Made by a program: the position numbers and the translations under genes. The notes under the pieces are model-generated. The model was given only the letters and a program-made list of their open reading frames with translations. It was not told where the DNA came from and made no database searches. A stretch of DNA of 64,000 nucleotides, from the NCBI RefSeq assembly GCF_003255815.1, contig NC_037671.1:154496645-154560644 (forward strand), read 5' to 3'. This document shows, in pieces, positions 11,810 through 24,000 of this stretch (the first letter of the stretch is position 1; the number at the start of each line of letters is the position of its first letter). Source of the DNA: Theropithecus gelada (lineage: Eukaryota; Chordata; Mammalia; Primates; Cercopithecidae).

Positions 11810-12958
11810 TGGAGAAATCCTGAAATAAATAAATCTGTTTTACTTAAACCCAGGATTCCACAAATAGACATGGAACACACTTTGAGAAACACTGCATGTT
11901 ATGAGTTTGCAATGTTTTGCTTATGAAGTATTTTACTAGAGTTGTTCTGTACTCCATTAGCTTCTTTTTCTTCTTTTTATACTGAATATATTTAACCTTG
12001 AATATAAGTTTGAACAAAAAATAAAATTTAGCTCTGACACAATGTATGTAATATTATAGAAATTCTGAGGCAAATTAATTCAACTGTTCTGTTAAAAATT
12101 ATCCAGATCTGGATAGATAAAGTTGTCTTTGAACAAATAGTATGCTAAAGTCTGGCCTCCACATATCATTGAAATTAAGCCGGATCCTGCAAGTAAATGA
12201 AAGGGAAGTTTTGGTTAACTGTCAATAATGAATAATTCATTAGTGACATTATGAATAAGAACAATTGTCATGACTAAAATAATGTTTCTGAAACTGACAT
12301 AGCATTTGAAACAGAATAGTTTATAGATTCAGCTAAAAGAGGTAGGTATGTAGTCTGAGGATGGTAAATTGTTGCAATTTAAAACTTCCTTCAGGGAATA
12401 GGTGCATGGTTCTGTCAAATGATATTAAGGAGTTCTTAAAACTCAGAAATCAAAGGCAATGGAGTCAAAGCACATGCTAAAGAATTCACGATTCTCAATT
12501 CTTTTAACTCTTCAATCTGCCTTTTGTTTGTGTTGTGGTTGTTTAGAATATATTTTTTTTCTAAAGTGCTTTCCCTCTAATTATAAAAGGAAAGCATGTC
12601 CACTAACTTGGGAAATATTTCAAGTATAGAAAATATATTTTAAAAAGCAGAATCTCACCTCCCTGAGATTCTCAACTGTTTGGTTTTATGAAAATGTCTT
12701 TAGTTCCGATTTCATTGGCCCAGTGATTCTTGTTTGTTTTAAAATATTGATCTGGCCTTACACAATCTTCACAAATCTGCTGTTCTCTGTGTGGCAGTAA
12801 TAGTATAACTCCCATAAAAGGTAAAGTTTCCTGAGTTAAGAACTCTGACAGGACTGCACGACTTCCTTGCACAAAGACACATGTCCAGAGTGAGACCATG
12901 AGATAGAATTTCCCAAATGTGTAGCCACTATTCTCTTACATTTAAATTTTTCACTCAA
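11810..12958. other. Intergenic, no recognised feature
   Basis: No gene. 'gaacacactttgagaaacactgc' near 11871-11895 may be the end of another MER5A-type copy. The rest is AT-rich and unassigned. Confidence 0.45.
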
Positions 12959-12960
12959 AG

Positions 12961-12990
<30 letters not shown>
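12961..12990 (+). repeat. Poly(A) tract of 30
   Basis: Uninterrupted run of 30 A, not attached to a recognisable retrotransposon on its 5' side. It sits 27 bp from a poly(T) Alu tail. Confidence 0.95.
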
Positions 12991-12993
<3 letters not shown>

Positions 12994-13016
12994 TAACTCA
13001 AATGTTACACTGCAAC

Positions 13017-13316
13017 TTTTTTTTTTTTTTTTTTTAAGATGGAGTCTTGCTCTGTTGCCCAGGCTGGAGTGCAGTGGCGTGATCTTGGCTCACTGCAACC
13101 TCCGCCTCCTGGGTTCAAGTGATTCTCCTGCCTCAGCCCCCTGGGTGGCTAGGATTACAGGTGTGTGCCACCATGCCTAACTAATTTTTATATTTTTAGT
13201 AGAGATAGATTTCTCCATGTTGCCCAGGCAGTTCTTGAACTCCTGACCTCAAGTGATCCACCTGCCTAGGCCTCCTAAAATGCTGGGATTACAGGCGAGA
13301 GCCACAGTGCCCAGCT
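13017..13316 (-). mobile_element. Alu, full length, antisense
   Basis: Poly(T) at 13017-13035, then aagatggagtcttgctctgttgcc through 'gagccacagtgcccagc'. A possible short TSD (gcaact) lies at 13012 and near 13319. ORF 12917-13180 is Alu-derived. Confidence 0.92.
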
Positions 13317-13324
13317 GCAGCAAC

Positions 13325-14085
13325 TGTTTTCTGAGTAATCCAACCATGATTATTGAAGAAAAATAGTCATCCAACTCTTTTAGCAAATTGAATTGGCCAT
13401 TCCATGACACCTAACTTGACTCTTCTTGGCATCAAGGTGGCATATACCATGTAACTGAGCTGGCTAAAGCACGGTAAATTCTGTGGTATTAAAAATAAAA
13501 CCCAAAAGTTATAAGTTCTTGTTTTTGGAGAGAAAAAGTCATTTCACTTATGCTTATAGAATTTCTTACCAAACCTTTTCTGATTTATTAAAAATTTACA
13601 TCTTTGAAAGACATAAAAAATAAACCTCAGTACTTTCTACATGTGTTTTCTGTACATACTAAATAATACTGGAGGAAATTACACATCTAAGACTTAACAG
13701 ACATGCAAGGTAAGTGGAGAATAAACTCTAGTGAAGGAGCCAATAAATGACATAAATAATACTAGTACTCTAAACAGATAATGTGACTAGATGTTGTGAT
13801 CATTGTGGTCAATACCTGGCTTAAGCGAAACAAAAAGCTTTAGGAAAGTTCATTTTCACTTGGTTAATTTCCTTACTAGGTATGTGGTTGATGAATTCAG
13901 TTCAATTTGTGAGAAAAAAAATGTAGTTTCTTCTTGTACTACTACCATAAAGACAGTGATGTCATACATGAAGAAAAGTGAAGGTGTCACAAATATATCC
14001 AGTGTGTTATTCTCTGTAATTTTTGAATGAAAATGTTTTTGAAGTTTTTTGGTTTAATTACATGACCCACATAAAAATATTTCCC
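13325..14085. other. Intergenic, no recognised feature
   Basis: AT-rich. The ORF at 13803-14030 (75 codons) has no recognisable family pattern and no coding context. Confidence 0.45.
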
Positions 14086-14087
14086 CC

Positions 14088-14390
14088 ATCTTTATATATA
14101 AATATATATTTATATTATATAACTATTATGTAATATGCATATATTTATAATGCTAAATATAATTATATAACACACACACACACACACATATATATACATA
14201 TTGCTTACAAAAGGCAATTGTCTATATTCTTTTGGGACCCTCCCATGGTGAAGATTGAACAGCTTTCCTTGATAGTCTACTGGAGTGTGTTCTTTGTCAG
14301 GACCCCAAATACACATTACAAATTTGTATAAGATACAACTATATAATATATAATATATGTAATATACAATATACAAATTATATCATTACA
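14088..14390. repeat. AT-rich low-complexity region with (CA)n
   Basis: (TA)-rich sequence on both sides, a (CA)n run at about 14170-14188 continuing into (TA)n, and a second TA-rich patch near 14340-14385. Confidence 0.8.
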
Positions 14391-14439
14391 TGCCAGGAAA
14401 ATCTCTGCTCCTTAATTTTATCTCATTTAATTCTCTCCA

Positions 14440-14520
14440 TACTTACACAGCAAATATTTATTAATGCTCTACTATATGCCAGGCACGGCCCTGAGGACTG
14501 AATATTTTATTATGGACATT
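14440..14520 (-). mobile_element. L2/MIR-type fragment, antisense
   Basis: 'aaatatttattaatgctctactatatgccaggcac' is the antisense 3'-end signature shared by L2 and MIR; too short to tell them apart. Confidence 0.5.
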
Positions 14521-15029
14521 TTAGCTCTTAAGAGATTTTTTTAACACTTAAAAATGAAAATTAAGCGATTCCATAATTTTCCTTTCAAAGGTTAAGCAGC
14601 ATTTGCTATTTTCCAGTTGAGTATAGAAACAACTCCTTTGACCATTTGTATGTTCTTTCCCAAGGCATATCTTGTATGCTTGCCTCTGTGTGCTTTGAAA
14701 GCAATAGTCACAGAACTAGAAAGCAACAGGGAAGTCCTACTATGGCTTGTGATACTAACTGATCTATCCATCTTCTTTTCAGTTTCTTTTGACTCTTCAC
14801 ATTGTCTAAATGGTGTTCTCAATTTCTGTAAGCTCTGCTCTTAACCCTGTGCATTCTTTATCTTAGAGTGTGTACCCACTACAGAGGCAGCAACCATCAC
14901 ATCCCTGCAGTAGTAGCTTCAGGATTCTATGTAGAAGTGTCTCTGGGTGGCCATCTATGTTGAGGGAAAGGCTAGTTAGAGGACACACCTTAGTGACTCT
15001 GAAAATGCTCCTAAATTATCCAATTCTAT
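14521..15029. other. Intergenic, no recognised feature
   Basis: No coding pattern. Overlapping ORFs on both strands (14592-14822 and 14617-14844) show no known domain. Confidence 0.45.
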
Positions 15030-15040
15030 AAGCTTCGGTT

Positions 15041-15338
15041 TTTTTTTTTTTTTTTGAGACGGAGTCTCGCTCTGCCGCCCAGGCTGGAGTGCAGTGGCCG
15101 GATCTCAGCTCACTGCAAGCTCCGCCTCCCGGGTTCACGCCATTCTCCTGCCTCAGCCTCCCGAGTAGCTGGGACTACAGGCGCCCGCCACCTCGCCCGG
15201 CTAGTTTTTTGTATTTTTAAAGTAGAGACGGGGTTTCACCGTGTCAGCCACGATGGTCTCGATCTCCTGACCTCGTGATCCGTCCGTCTCGGCCTCCCAA
15301 AGTGCTGGGATTACAGGCTTGAGCCACCGCGCCCGGCT
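15041..15338 (-). mobile_element. Young AluY, Old World monkey AluYR type, perfect TSD
   Basis: Full-length antisense Alu with little decay and most CpGs intact. The 14-bp TSD aagcttcggttttt occurs at 15030-15043 and 15339-15352. Read in sense it shows 'gagatccggccactgc', 'gagacggacggatcacgag' and 'ctagccgggcgaggtggcg', a combination I know from rhesus/baboon AluYR subfamilies rather than human AluY. It is the youngest-looking repeat in the window. Confidence 0.93.
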
Positions 15339-15737
15339 AAGCTTCGGTTTTTACATTTGCTATATTGGCATATAATACTTATCTCACAGGACTGTAATAA
15401 AGGTTAATGAGATAAATGCAATGTCCCTGGCTTATATTATGCATATCAATGAATGGTAAGTACTATTAATACTGTATAGGCCATTAAAATTGAGTGGCAA
15501 TTCCAGAGCATGTTTGGGTATGCATGCTGTTGTCAGAACAGATTGAAGATATTATACAAGATTATTGCCAAATCAATAAGAGTGATTAAAAAAAGATTTT
15601 ATGACCTTTATATTTGAAAGCCAGATACAACAGATTTAGAACTAAATGATTTTCATATTTGACAAATATTGAAATCTGTTTAGAAGCATAGAAGCATCCA
15701 ACTTTGCTTTACATTTACTTTTATTTACTTTTTTATT

Positions 15738-15890
15738 TTTTAGAGATGGGGTCTCACTCTGTTGCCCAGGCTGGGGTGCAGTGGTGTCATCATAGCTCAC
15801 TGTAGCCGCAAACTCCTGGGCTCAAGAGATCCTCCCACCTCAGCCTCCCAGGTAGCTCAGATTACTGGCATGAGCCACCATGCCAGGACT
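15738..15890 (-). mobile_element. Free right Alu monomer, antisense
   Basis: 'gagatggggtctcactctgttgcc … catcatagctcactgtagccgc … gagccaccatgccagg', a single right arm of old (FRAM/AluJ) age. Confidence 0.82.
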
Positions 15891-16311
15891 GTGTAGCAGT
15901 TTATTAACACAAGTAACTGTTAATATTGTAATGTTCTGTTTCTCTCCTAAATTTCTAATTACTGTTACATACTATGATTAAGGAAGAAAATAAGTAAAAG
16001 CGTGTGTAATCTCGTCTCCTGTATGTTCACTGTTTTGTATCTTGATTTTCCTATTTCATAAAATAGAATTCTATGGAAAACATAATCCAATTTAGATTGG
16101 ATTTCTTAAAAGTAAGACTGAGCTAAATGTGGTTGGCTACTTCAATTCTAGAAAATGATTTTAAAAAACAACAGGGGAGATTAAAGTTAAACACCTTGAA
16201 GAACTTCTCAATTGTTAAGAACTTGAAAATACCATGAAGACATAAAATTTATTGACTTTGTTTCAACTTATGCGTTGCATAAGGGAATAAAAAGACTCAG
16301 AACAATGTCTG

Positions 16312-16455
16312 TGCTATTGCTGCTCCAACTATGGTCTCTGGACTAGCAGTGCCAGCATAACCTGGGCCCTACCCAGACTCACTACCTTTTTGCAAGATCT
16401 TTAGGTGATTTGCATGCATTATGTACATTACAAATTGAGAAATTCTGCTCTGAGA
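16312..16455 (+). mobile_element. MER5A-like hAT MITE
   Basis: 'ccaactatggtctctggactagcagtgccagcataacctgggcc … aggtgatttgcatgcat … aattgagaaattctgctctg' follows the MER5A consensus order. Confidence 0.7.
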
Positions 16456-16459
16456 TATA

Positions 16460-17365
16460 CTTCTAGGCTCTTTGTATTAATATGGGAAAAAAAGAGTGGA
16501 GGCTAATTTATCTTTGTATATTCTTATGTTCCTAGTTGTTTACCTGGAAGCTCTTTTCATACTTTGCTAGTTTCAATACACACTCATTTTTGTTGTGGTT
16601 TCCACTTCCTTCATCATAATTTTGTCTTCACCGAAGTATAGCTTGAGTCTTGACTATTTCACTTGAATTCTTCTAGAGAGGGCAGTTCCCTGTAGCGATC
16701 TATAAATCAGGTTTCAACCTCTTTGTCCTACTAAAAATTCAACCTTTTGAGGATCCATAAATGTTATGAGAGGGCTTATTTAGATAAGTTGTGTACAATA
16801 AGAAGTTAGAGAAAACTGTGTCTTGGAACATAGGAATAAATAAAATATAGTCCCATAATAAGATGTGAGAGCATGAAGCTTTGTGAATAGATGAGGAAAT
16901 GTCAGAGAAGGAAAGAAGAGGAACTGTATTGTTTGGCATCCGTTCTTTCATGTACCTGTAACTCATACTGTTTCTGAGTCTACCCAGTCTGCCTGTTTTT
17001 ACAGTAGAATGTTTGATGCACCCATGAGCATATAATCAAGTGTGTATGTAGATTCCATTACAAGTGCAAAAGTGGTCCCTGAAACACTTTTTAAAGAAAG
17101 TTATATCTATCTGCTCAAGTTTTGCTCCTCATGGAAACTCAGTCCCTATTTCCTACTATAAAGGAAAAATGAGAGGAGAAGAAAGGGAGAAAAAACTGGT
17201 GCAGATCAGTCTTGGAGGCAAGCTAAGAAAATCCATGGCTTATTGAAGACTGTGCCAGAATATAGATAGTCTTTACTGACTTTCACTCCAGCTCCTTCAT
17301 TATTGACATCAACATCTGTCATTCCTCTGTAAATTCAAATTGTACCAGAAGCAGAAGTAGAGTAT
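16460..17365. other. Intergenic, no recognised feature
   Basis: No convincing gene or repeat. This is the 3' flank of TMEM244. Confidence 0.45.
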
Positions 17366-17382
17366 GCTATACTTTTTTTCCT

Positions 17383-17384
<2 letters not shown>

Positions 17385-17414
<30 letters not shown>

Positions 17415-17698
17415 TGAGACATAGTCTGCTCTGTCTCTCCTAGGCTGAAGTGCAGGGGTGCAATCTCGACTCCATGCAACCTCTACCTCCCAGATTCAAG
17501 CGATTCTCCTGCCTCAGCCTCCTGAGGAGCTGGGATTACAGGTGCCCACCACCACGTCATGGCTAATTTTTGTATTTTTAGTAGAATGGAGTTTCACCAT
17601 GTTGACCAGGCTTGTCTCAAACTCCTGACCTCAAGTGATCGGCCTGCCTTGGCCTCCCAAAGTGCTGGGATTACAGGCATGAGCCACCGCACTCGGCC
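17385..17698 (-). mobile_element. Alu, full length, antisense (sense to TMEM244)
   Basis: CTTTT-rich and poly(T) tail, then gagacatagtctgctctgtc through 'gagccaccgcactcggcc'. A short TSD (ctatactt) lies at about 17368 and at 17699. It lies just beyond the TMEM244 stop codon and candidate poly(A) signal. ORF 17559-17756 is Alu-derived. Confidence 0.92.
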
Positions 17699-17715
17699 AC
17701 TATACTTCTTATATG

Positions 17716-17721
17716 TTTATT
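17716..17721 (-). terminator. TMEM244: Candidate TMEM244 poly(A) signal
   Basis: Minus-strand AATAAA about 260 bp after the TMEM244 stop codon and just before the Alu at 17385-17698. Position is plausible for a short 3' UTR, but AATAAA is common in AT-rich DNA, so this is only a candidate. Confidence 0.3.
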
Positions 17722-17978
17722 TACCAGATGTATTTTTGTTTCTAAATACATGTTAAGATTGCACCTTCTCTCCCGTGGATGGTATCTGGGTTGGCCTGAG
17801 AGTATATTTGGGCCAAAAGAGACAATCAGTGGAGTCCATCTTCAGTAAAACTGGTTTTTTAAAAATTATCTTAGATATTATTATAATCTTAGAAAGGTAA
17901 TGATTATAAAATCTATGAGAAAATAAAATATATTTCCACAGTTGTTCTATTTAACGTTGTTTCTGTGCATTAAAGAAT

Positions 17979-18046
17979 CTAAACAAACAACTTCATTATA
18001 CCTAAAGCAGCCCACCAATGTGATGTCAAGGGGAATTCCAACATAA
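17979..18046 (-). CDS. TMEM244: TMEM244 exon 5 (last coding exon, with stop)
   Basis: Acceptor tttttctattgcag, then TT ATG TTG GAA TTC…; the split codon G|TT gives Val107. Encodes residues 108-128, including TSHWWAALG, and ends KLFV-TAG at 17981-17979. 68 bp coding. The 3' UTR follows downward in coordinate. Confidence 0.93.
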
Positions 18047-21000
18047 CTGCAATAGAAAAAAAATGTTTAATTTCAAAACATGCATTTTTATCTTTTACTC
18101 AAGACGAAATAATCCTGTTTGGTCAAAATATGTCCACCCAACAAGAAAAGGTTTATCCATGTTCACGAAATCAGGTAGCCCCCGGCTGTACTTCAGTCCT
18201 GGTCTAAAAGGTCACTTGTTAAGTCAAACCTTTACAACTCTTCTCCTAGAAATAATACTATGAATTGTGAGGTTCTCAGGTTAGCTCCCAAAGTTGATTT
18301 TAAGTGATCATCCTAAGGCCATCCTGAATCCTCAATGCCTAGTTCCCTCAGGAATTCCAAACCACTTCATGCTGAAGTAAGTCACTTCTGTCCAGTAGTC
18401 ATTTGTTAACATTTTCTAAGTGCCACGTGTTAGATCATTAACTCATAACTTTTCTAGGTCCAGAACCTATAGCTCATCTCAACCCTGAGGATTGAACCAC
18501 CTATACTCCAAGTCCTTTTACAAATATTGGTGGTTGTCTTGCAGAAAAAATTAAGCCCCAAAGTAAATTCGAGCACTTCAGAAGCAGAGTGATGGGGGCA
18601 GGGCCTTCAGTGATTCTTTGAGTTACTGAGGGAGGGCTTGTGTCTGTGGAAACTGATACTAGGCCATGAATATACTGGCATTCTTTAATAGCAGTGAAGC
18701 TGGGAAGTTGTAATTCATTTGGAAATCGTGTGTTCTTCAGTTGGAGACAGATTGTACTGTTTTTGTTTGTTTGTTTGTTTTTTGTTTTTTGAGACAGAGT
18801 CTCACTCTGTCACCCAGGCTGGAGTGCAATGGTGCAGTCTCAGCTCACTGCAACCTCTGCCTCCTGGGTTCAAGGGATTCTCCCTGCCTCAGCCTCCCAA
18901 GTAGCTGAGATTACAGGTGCCCTCCACCACGCCTGGCTAATTTTTGTATTTTTAGTAGAGATGGGGTTTCACCATGTTGATCAGGCTGGTCTTGAACTCC
19001 TGACCTCAGGTGATCTGTCCACCTCAGCCTCCCAAAGTGCTGGGATTACCGACGTGAGCCACTGCACCTGGCAGAGACAGATTATACTATCAACAGATCA
19101 GGGCACTGAAAATATGACAGTGATTTAAGTTGGTCATAAGTAAGAATCAACTTTGAATTATAACCTGTGGTTGGTTATCACTCATATTTTGACTGATATG
19201 CTTTAAAAAATAAGGCAGTATAGTAAGGGAGAAAAAAATACAGTGGATGAGTAAATTTTGAGTGGATAGGCGAACAAATGGATGAAATAGTCATTTACTG
19301 AGTGAGTATTATATACTAGACACATGTCAGACAATTTCTTATTATCTAATTGAAACCTCATCAGGTTTCCCCCATTTTGTAGAGAAGGAAACTGATGTGA
19401 GAGATGTGACTTGGCCACAACTACCCACCTAGTAAAATGTAGGACTGGAATTTGTATCTATTTTCTTCTGGCTCCAAAAATCATAGGTAGAAATAAAAAC
19501 CACTTAATCTAAGAACTGGTATTTGTTTTAAAATAACTGTTGCTGGACAGGTGTCCATGAATCCCAGTTCCCAGTCTTTGATCAGTTTCTGCCCTCACGG
19601 AAGGGTTTTGGAGGAAAAATATGTCTTACAGGGCAAACCTTGCCAAGTTGGTGATAAGTTGAATGTGAAAGGGAAAGATCTCTATTTCAGTTTAGTTCTG
19701 AATCAGGTTGGATCTTGAAACAGAAAAATGATGCAGGGAAAACCAGTGTAATACAAATGAAGTTTAGCTAATAATAGTATTATACCAATGTTAATTTATT
19801 AGTTTTGACAATTGTACTATGGTTATATGAAATGCTAACATTAGGGGAAGCTGGGTGAAGGGTACATGGGAACTCTCAGTTATATTTTTGTAACTTTTCT
19901 GTAACTCTAAAATTATTTCAAAATAAAACATTTTTTAAAAAGTTTTAAAAAACCTCCCTGAGAAGAGCGGTAGAAAAAAATGTGGCTGGAAAGAGGGAGG
20001 AAGACCTTTCATCTTCAGTTTTTATCATTTAGCTATCATACAAGAATATGCAGACAACAAAGTTCTACTCAGGAAGTGGTTTATGTCCAACATCTGTTTT
20101 AATACATTTTCCTTGTTTCTGTTATTTCATTTTGCTTACCAGTTGAAGTGATGACAACATGAAGAATAGTTACTGAAATAGCATAATCCCAAACCCATTC
20201 TTCCACAACCGGAACAAAAAGCAATCCACAAACAAAGTAGGTGACCTCTGTTGAAACTAAAAGAACTGCAAATACAAGGAAGAATATAATTATTGGGGAC
20301 TAGAGCAACTAACATTCTGATATACAACTAGTAGCAAGACCAGGAAAGCTTACTCTGAGAAGAAATTTTGGTAAGAATTTTTTAAATGTTCCATTTCCTA
20401 ACAATCCTCAAATTTGGATAAAATGATTAACGCATTTTATCTTTTAACAATTTTTAGATTTGTAGAAAACCACAATATATCATTTCTGTTTCACATTCTT
20501 TGTATTTAACATTTTAAAAAGTGAAATACAATAAAGAAGTGTTACAGTGTAACCAATATGTGCAAATCTGTAATTGGATTGCAAATCTCATTTTAAGATA
20601 TATTAAAAACTAATGAAAAAATCCAGTTCTGAGTTTTGAGAAATGAAAAAAAAAAATTAAACCAAATGTAAGAGTTTATTGAACTATAACATTTGTTTGA
20701 TACCAAGCACTGCCTAACTTGGAAATGAGTTCCTTTGTGTCTTTGTAATAAAATGGTTCATTCAGATCATCACTTGGGAAACATAACTGATAACCATGAA
20801 TGAAAGAAAGTCTCATAGATGACAGGTATGGATGGAGACACTCTCCTAAATCCACTAGCTGTGACAGAGTGGTTTACCTGAACACGTATGAAGAGCTAGA
20901 TATTTACAGGTGAGAACCACAAATCTCTAAGAGCCCTGAACACGTGATGGGTCAATCTTTTGCTTCTTGTCTTTGATATGGATCTTTAAGACTATCATGG

Positions 21001-24000
21001 TTTCAAAAGAGAAATCCATCAAACTTTAAAGTGACAAATATATGTGATATACCACCAAGGTCCCTTTGTAAATGATACCACTTTCCATAAAAATTACCTT
21101 TTCTCTTAAAACACAGAAAATAAGGGATATGTTCATATAATTCAGGGATAAATAAATCTAGGCAAATTCTAATATTTTTCAAAGCAAAAAATAAAATAAT
21201 CACCTTATGTCCTACTGTGTAGAAGTAATTTATTATCCAGCAAGCCAGCAATTGCAGTCGGTAAGCGAGGTACCAAGGAAGCAAGCCCCAGGTGCAATCT
21301 TTTTAAAGGCCTCACACATATTCCTCTTCAATTCTATTTAATTTAACTTAACGGGTTTCAAAAGTTAAATACAGAATTCATACTAACTTCTTTTCTATTG
21401 CACAGGAATTCCTTTGATCAGTGGAGATCAGTTCAGCATGTCCTGCCACCTAATATCCAGGAAAGAACTGTCCTGTTGTGTCATATTGACACCATCTCTT
21501 TCCACCACATTTCATTCCTCCCTCCCCCACTGGTTTACAGAATCACTACATTATTGTAGAGAAAGAGAGATGCCTCTTTTGTCAGCATTTAGAGATTTTA
21601 TAGGTTAACTTGCAGCTGCTTGGAGATAGTGATTTTAGTCTTGCACAAGCTGTATTCATGTTTATTAATGGAGAATACTTATGCTTTGTTCATGATAGGA
21701 AAGAAAGCGTGACTTAAGGGAAGTAATACAAAATTTGAAGTCAAGATAACAGCATTCTAGTCTCGCTTTTACAGCTTAAGAGTCATAAGACCTTGTCTGG
21801 GCACGGTGGTTCACACCTGTAATTCCAGTACTTTGGGAAGCCGAGGTGGGAGCATCACTTGAAGCTAGGAGTTCAAGGCCACCCTGGGAAACATAGCAAG
21901 ACTCTGTCTCTAAAAGAAATTGAAAAAAACTTAGCCTGGCATAATAGTTTGCCCCATAGTCCTAGCTACTCAGGAGGCTGAGATGGGAGGATCTCTTGAG
22001 TGCAGGAGTTTGAGATTACAATAAGCTATGATCATGCCACTGTACTGCACTCCAGACTGGGTGACAGAGTGAATCTCTGTCTCTTTAAAAAAAAAAAAAA
22101 AAGAGTTATGGAGTCGGTTCCAAGATGGCCGAATAGGAAGAGCTCTTGTCTGCAGCTCCCAGAGAGACTGACGCAGAAGACAGGTGATTTCTGCATTTCC
22201 AACTAAAGAACCTGGTTCATCTCACTGGGACTGGTTGGACAGTGGGTGCAGCCCACAGAGGGTGAGCAGGGCAGGGCATCACCTCATCTGGGAAGTGCAA
22301 GGGGTTGGGGGATTTCCCTCTCCTAGCTAAGGGAAGCCGTGACAGACTGTATCTGGAGAAACAGTACACTCCTGACAAAATACTGTGCTATTCCCACAGT
22401 CTTAGCAACCAGCAGACCAGGAGATACCCTCCCCTGCCTGGCTTGGCAGATCCCACACCCACGGAGCCTTGCTCACTGCTAGTGCAGCAGTCTGAGATAG
22501 ACCTGTGACACTGCATCTTGATGGGGGGAGGGGTGTCTGCCATTGCTGAGGCTTGAGTAGCTCACAGTGTAAACAAAGAGGCCTGGAAGCATGAACTGGG
22601 TGGAGCCCACTGCAGCTCAGCAAGGCCTGCTACCTCTATAGATTCCACCTCTGTGGACAGGGCATAGTAGAACAAAAGGCAGCAGTCAGCTTCTGCAGAC
22701 TTAAACGTCCCTGTCTGACAGTTCTGAAGAGAGCAGTGGTTCTCTCAGCATGATGTTCAAGCTCCAAGAACAGACAGACTGCCTCCTCAAATGGGTCCCT
22801 GACCGCCATGTAGCCTGACTGGGAAACACCTCCCAGTAGGGGCTGACAGACACCTCAAACAGGGAGGTGCCCCTCTGGGACAAAGCTTCCAGAGGAAGGA
22901 TCAGGCAACAATATTTGCCATTCTGCAGCCTCCACTGGTGATACCCAGGCAAACAGGGTCTGGAGTGGACCTCCAGCAAACTCCAGCAGACCTACAGCTG
23001 AGGGGTCTGACTGTTAGAGGAAAACTAACAAGGCAAAAAAAATAGCATATATATCAACAAAAAGAACATCCACACCAAAACCCCATCTGTAGGTCACCAA
23101 CATCAAAGACCAAAGGTAGATAAAACCACAAAGATGGGGAGAAACCAGAACAGAAAAGCTGAAAATTTTAAAAAACAGAGTACCTCTTCTCCTCCAAAGG
23201 ATCACAGCTTCTTGCCAGAGAGGGAACAAAACTGGATGGAGAATGAGTTTGACGAGTTGACAGAAGTAGGCTTCAGAAGACTGGCAATAACAAACTTCTC
23301 CGAGCTAAAGGAGCATGTTCTAACCCATCGCAACGAAGCTAAAAACCTTGAAAAAAGGTTAGATGAATGGCTAATCTAGAATAAACAGTGTAGAGATGAT
23401 GTTAAATGACCTGAAGGAGCTGAAAAACATGGAATGAGAACTTTGTGATGCATGCACTAGCTTCAATAGCCGATTTGATCAAGAGGAAGAAAGGATATCA
23501 GTAACTGAAGGTCAATTAATGAAATAAAGTGAGAAGACAAGATTCGAGAAAAAAGACTGAAAAGAAATGAACAAAGCCTCCAAGAAATATGGGGCTATGT
23601 GAACAGACCAGATATACGTTTGAAGGGTGTACTTGAAAGTGATGGGAGAATGGAACCAAGTTAGAAACCACACTCTTCAGGATATCATTCAGGAGAACTT
23701 CCCTAACCTAGCAAGGCAGACAAACATTCAAATTCAGAAAATACAGAGACACCACAAAGATACTCCTCAAGAAGAGCAATTCCAAGACACATAATTGTCA
23801 GATTCACCAAGGTTGAAATGAAGGAAAAAATGTTAAGGGCAGCCAGAGAGAAAGGTCAGGTTACCCACAAAGGGAAGCCCATCAGACTAACAGCAGATCT
23901 CTTGGCAGAAACCCTACAAACCAGAAGAGAGTGGGGGCCACTATTTAACATTCTTAAAGAAAAGTGTTTTCAACCCAGAATTTCGTATCCAGCCAAACTA

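Larger units (their letters stand above)
18047..20139 (-). other. TMEM244: TMEM244 intron 4
   Basis: 2.1 kb, donor GTAAGC, acceptor TTGCAG. Contains an Alu (18759-19073), a MIR (19270-19470) and an old L1 tail (19740-19940). The remaining sequence (18060-18740 and 19945-20130) shows nothing I recognise. Confidence 0.85.
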
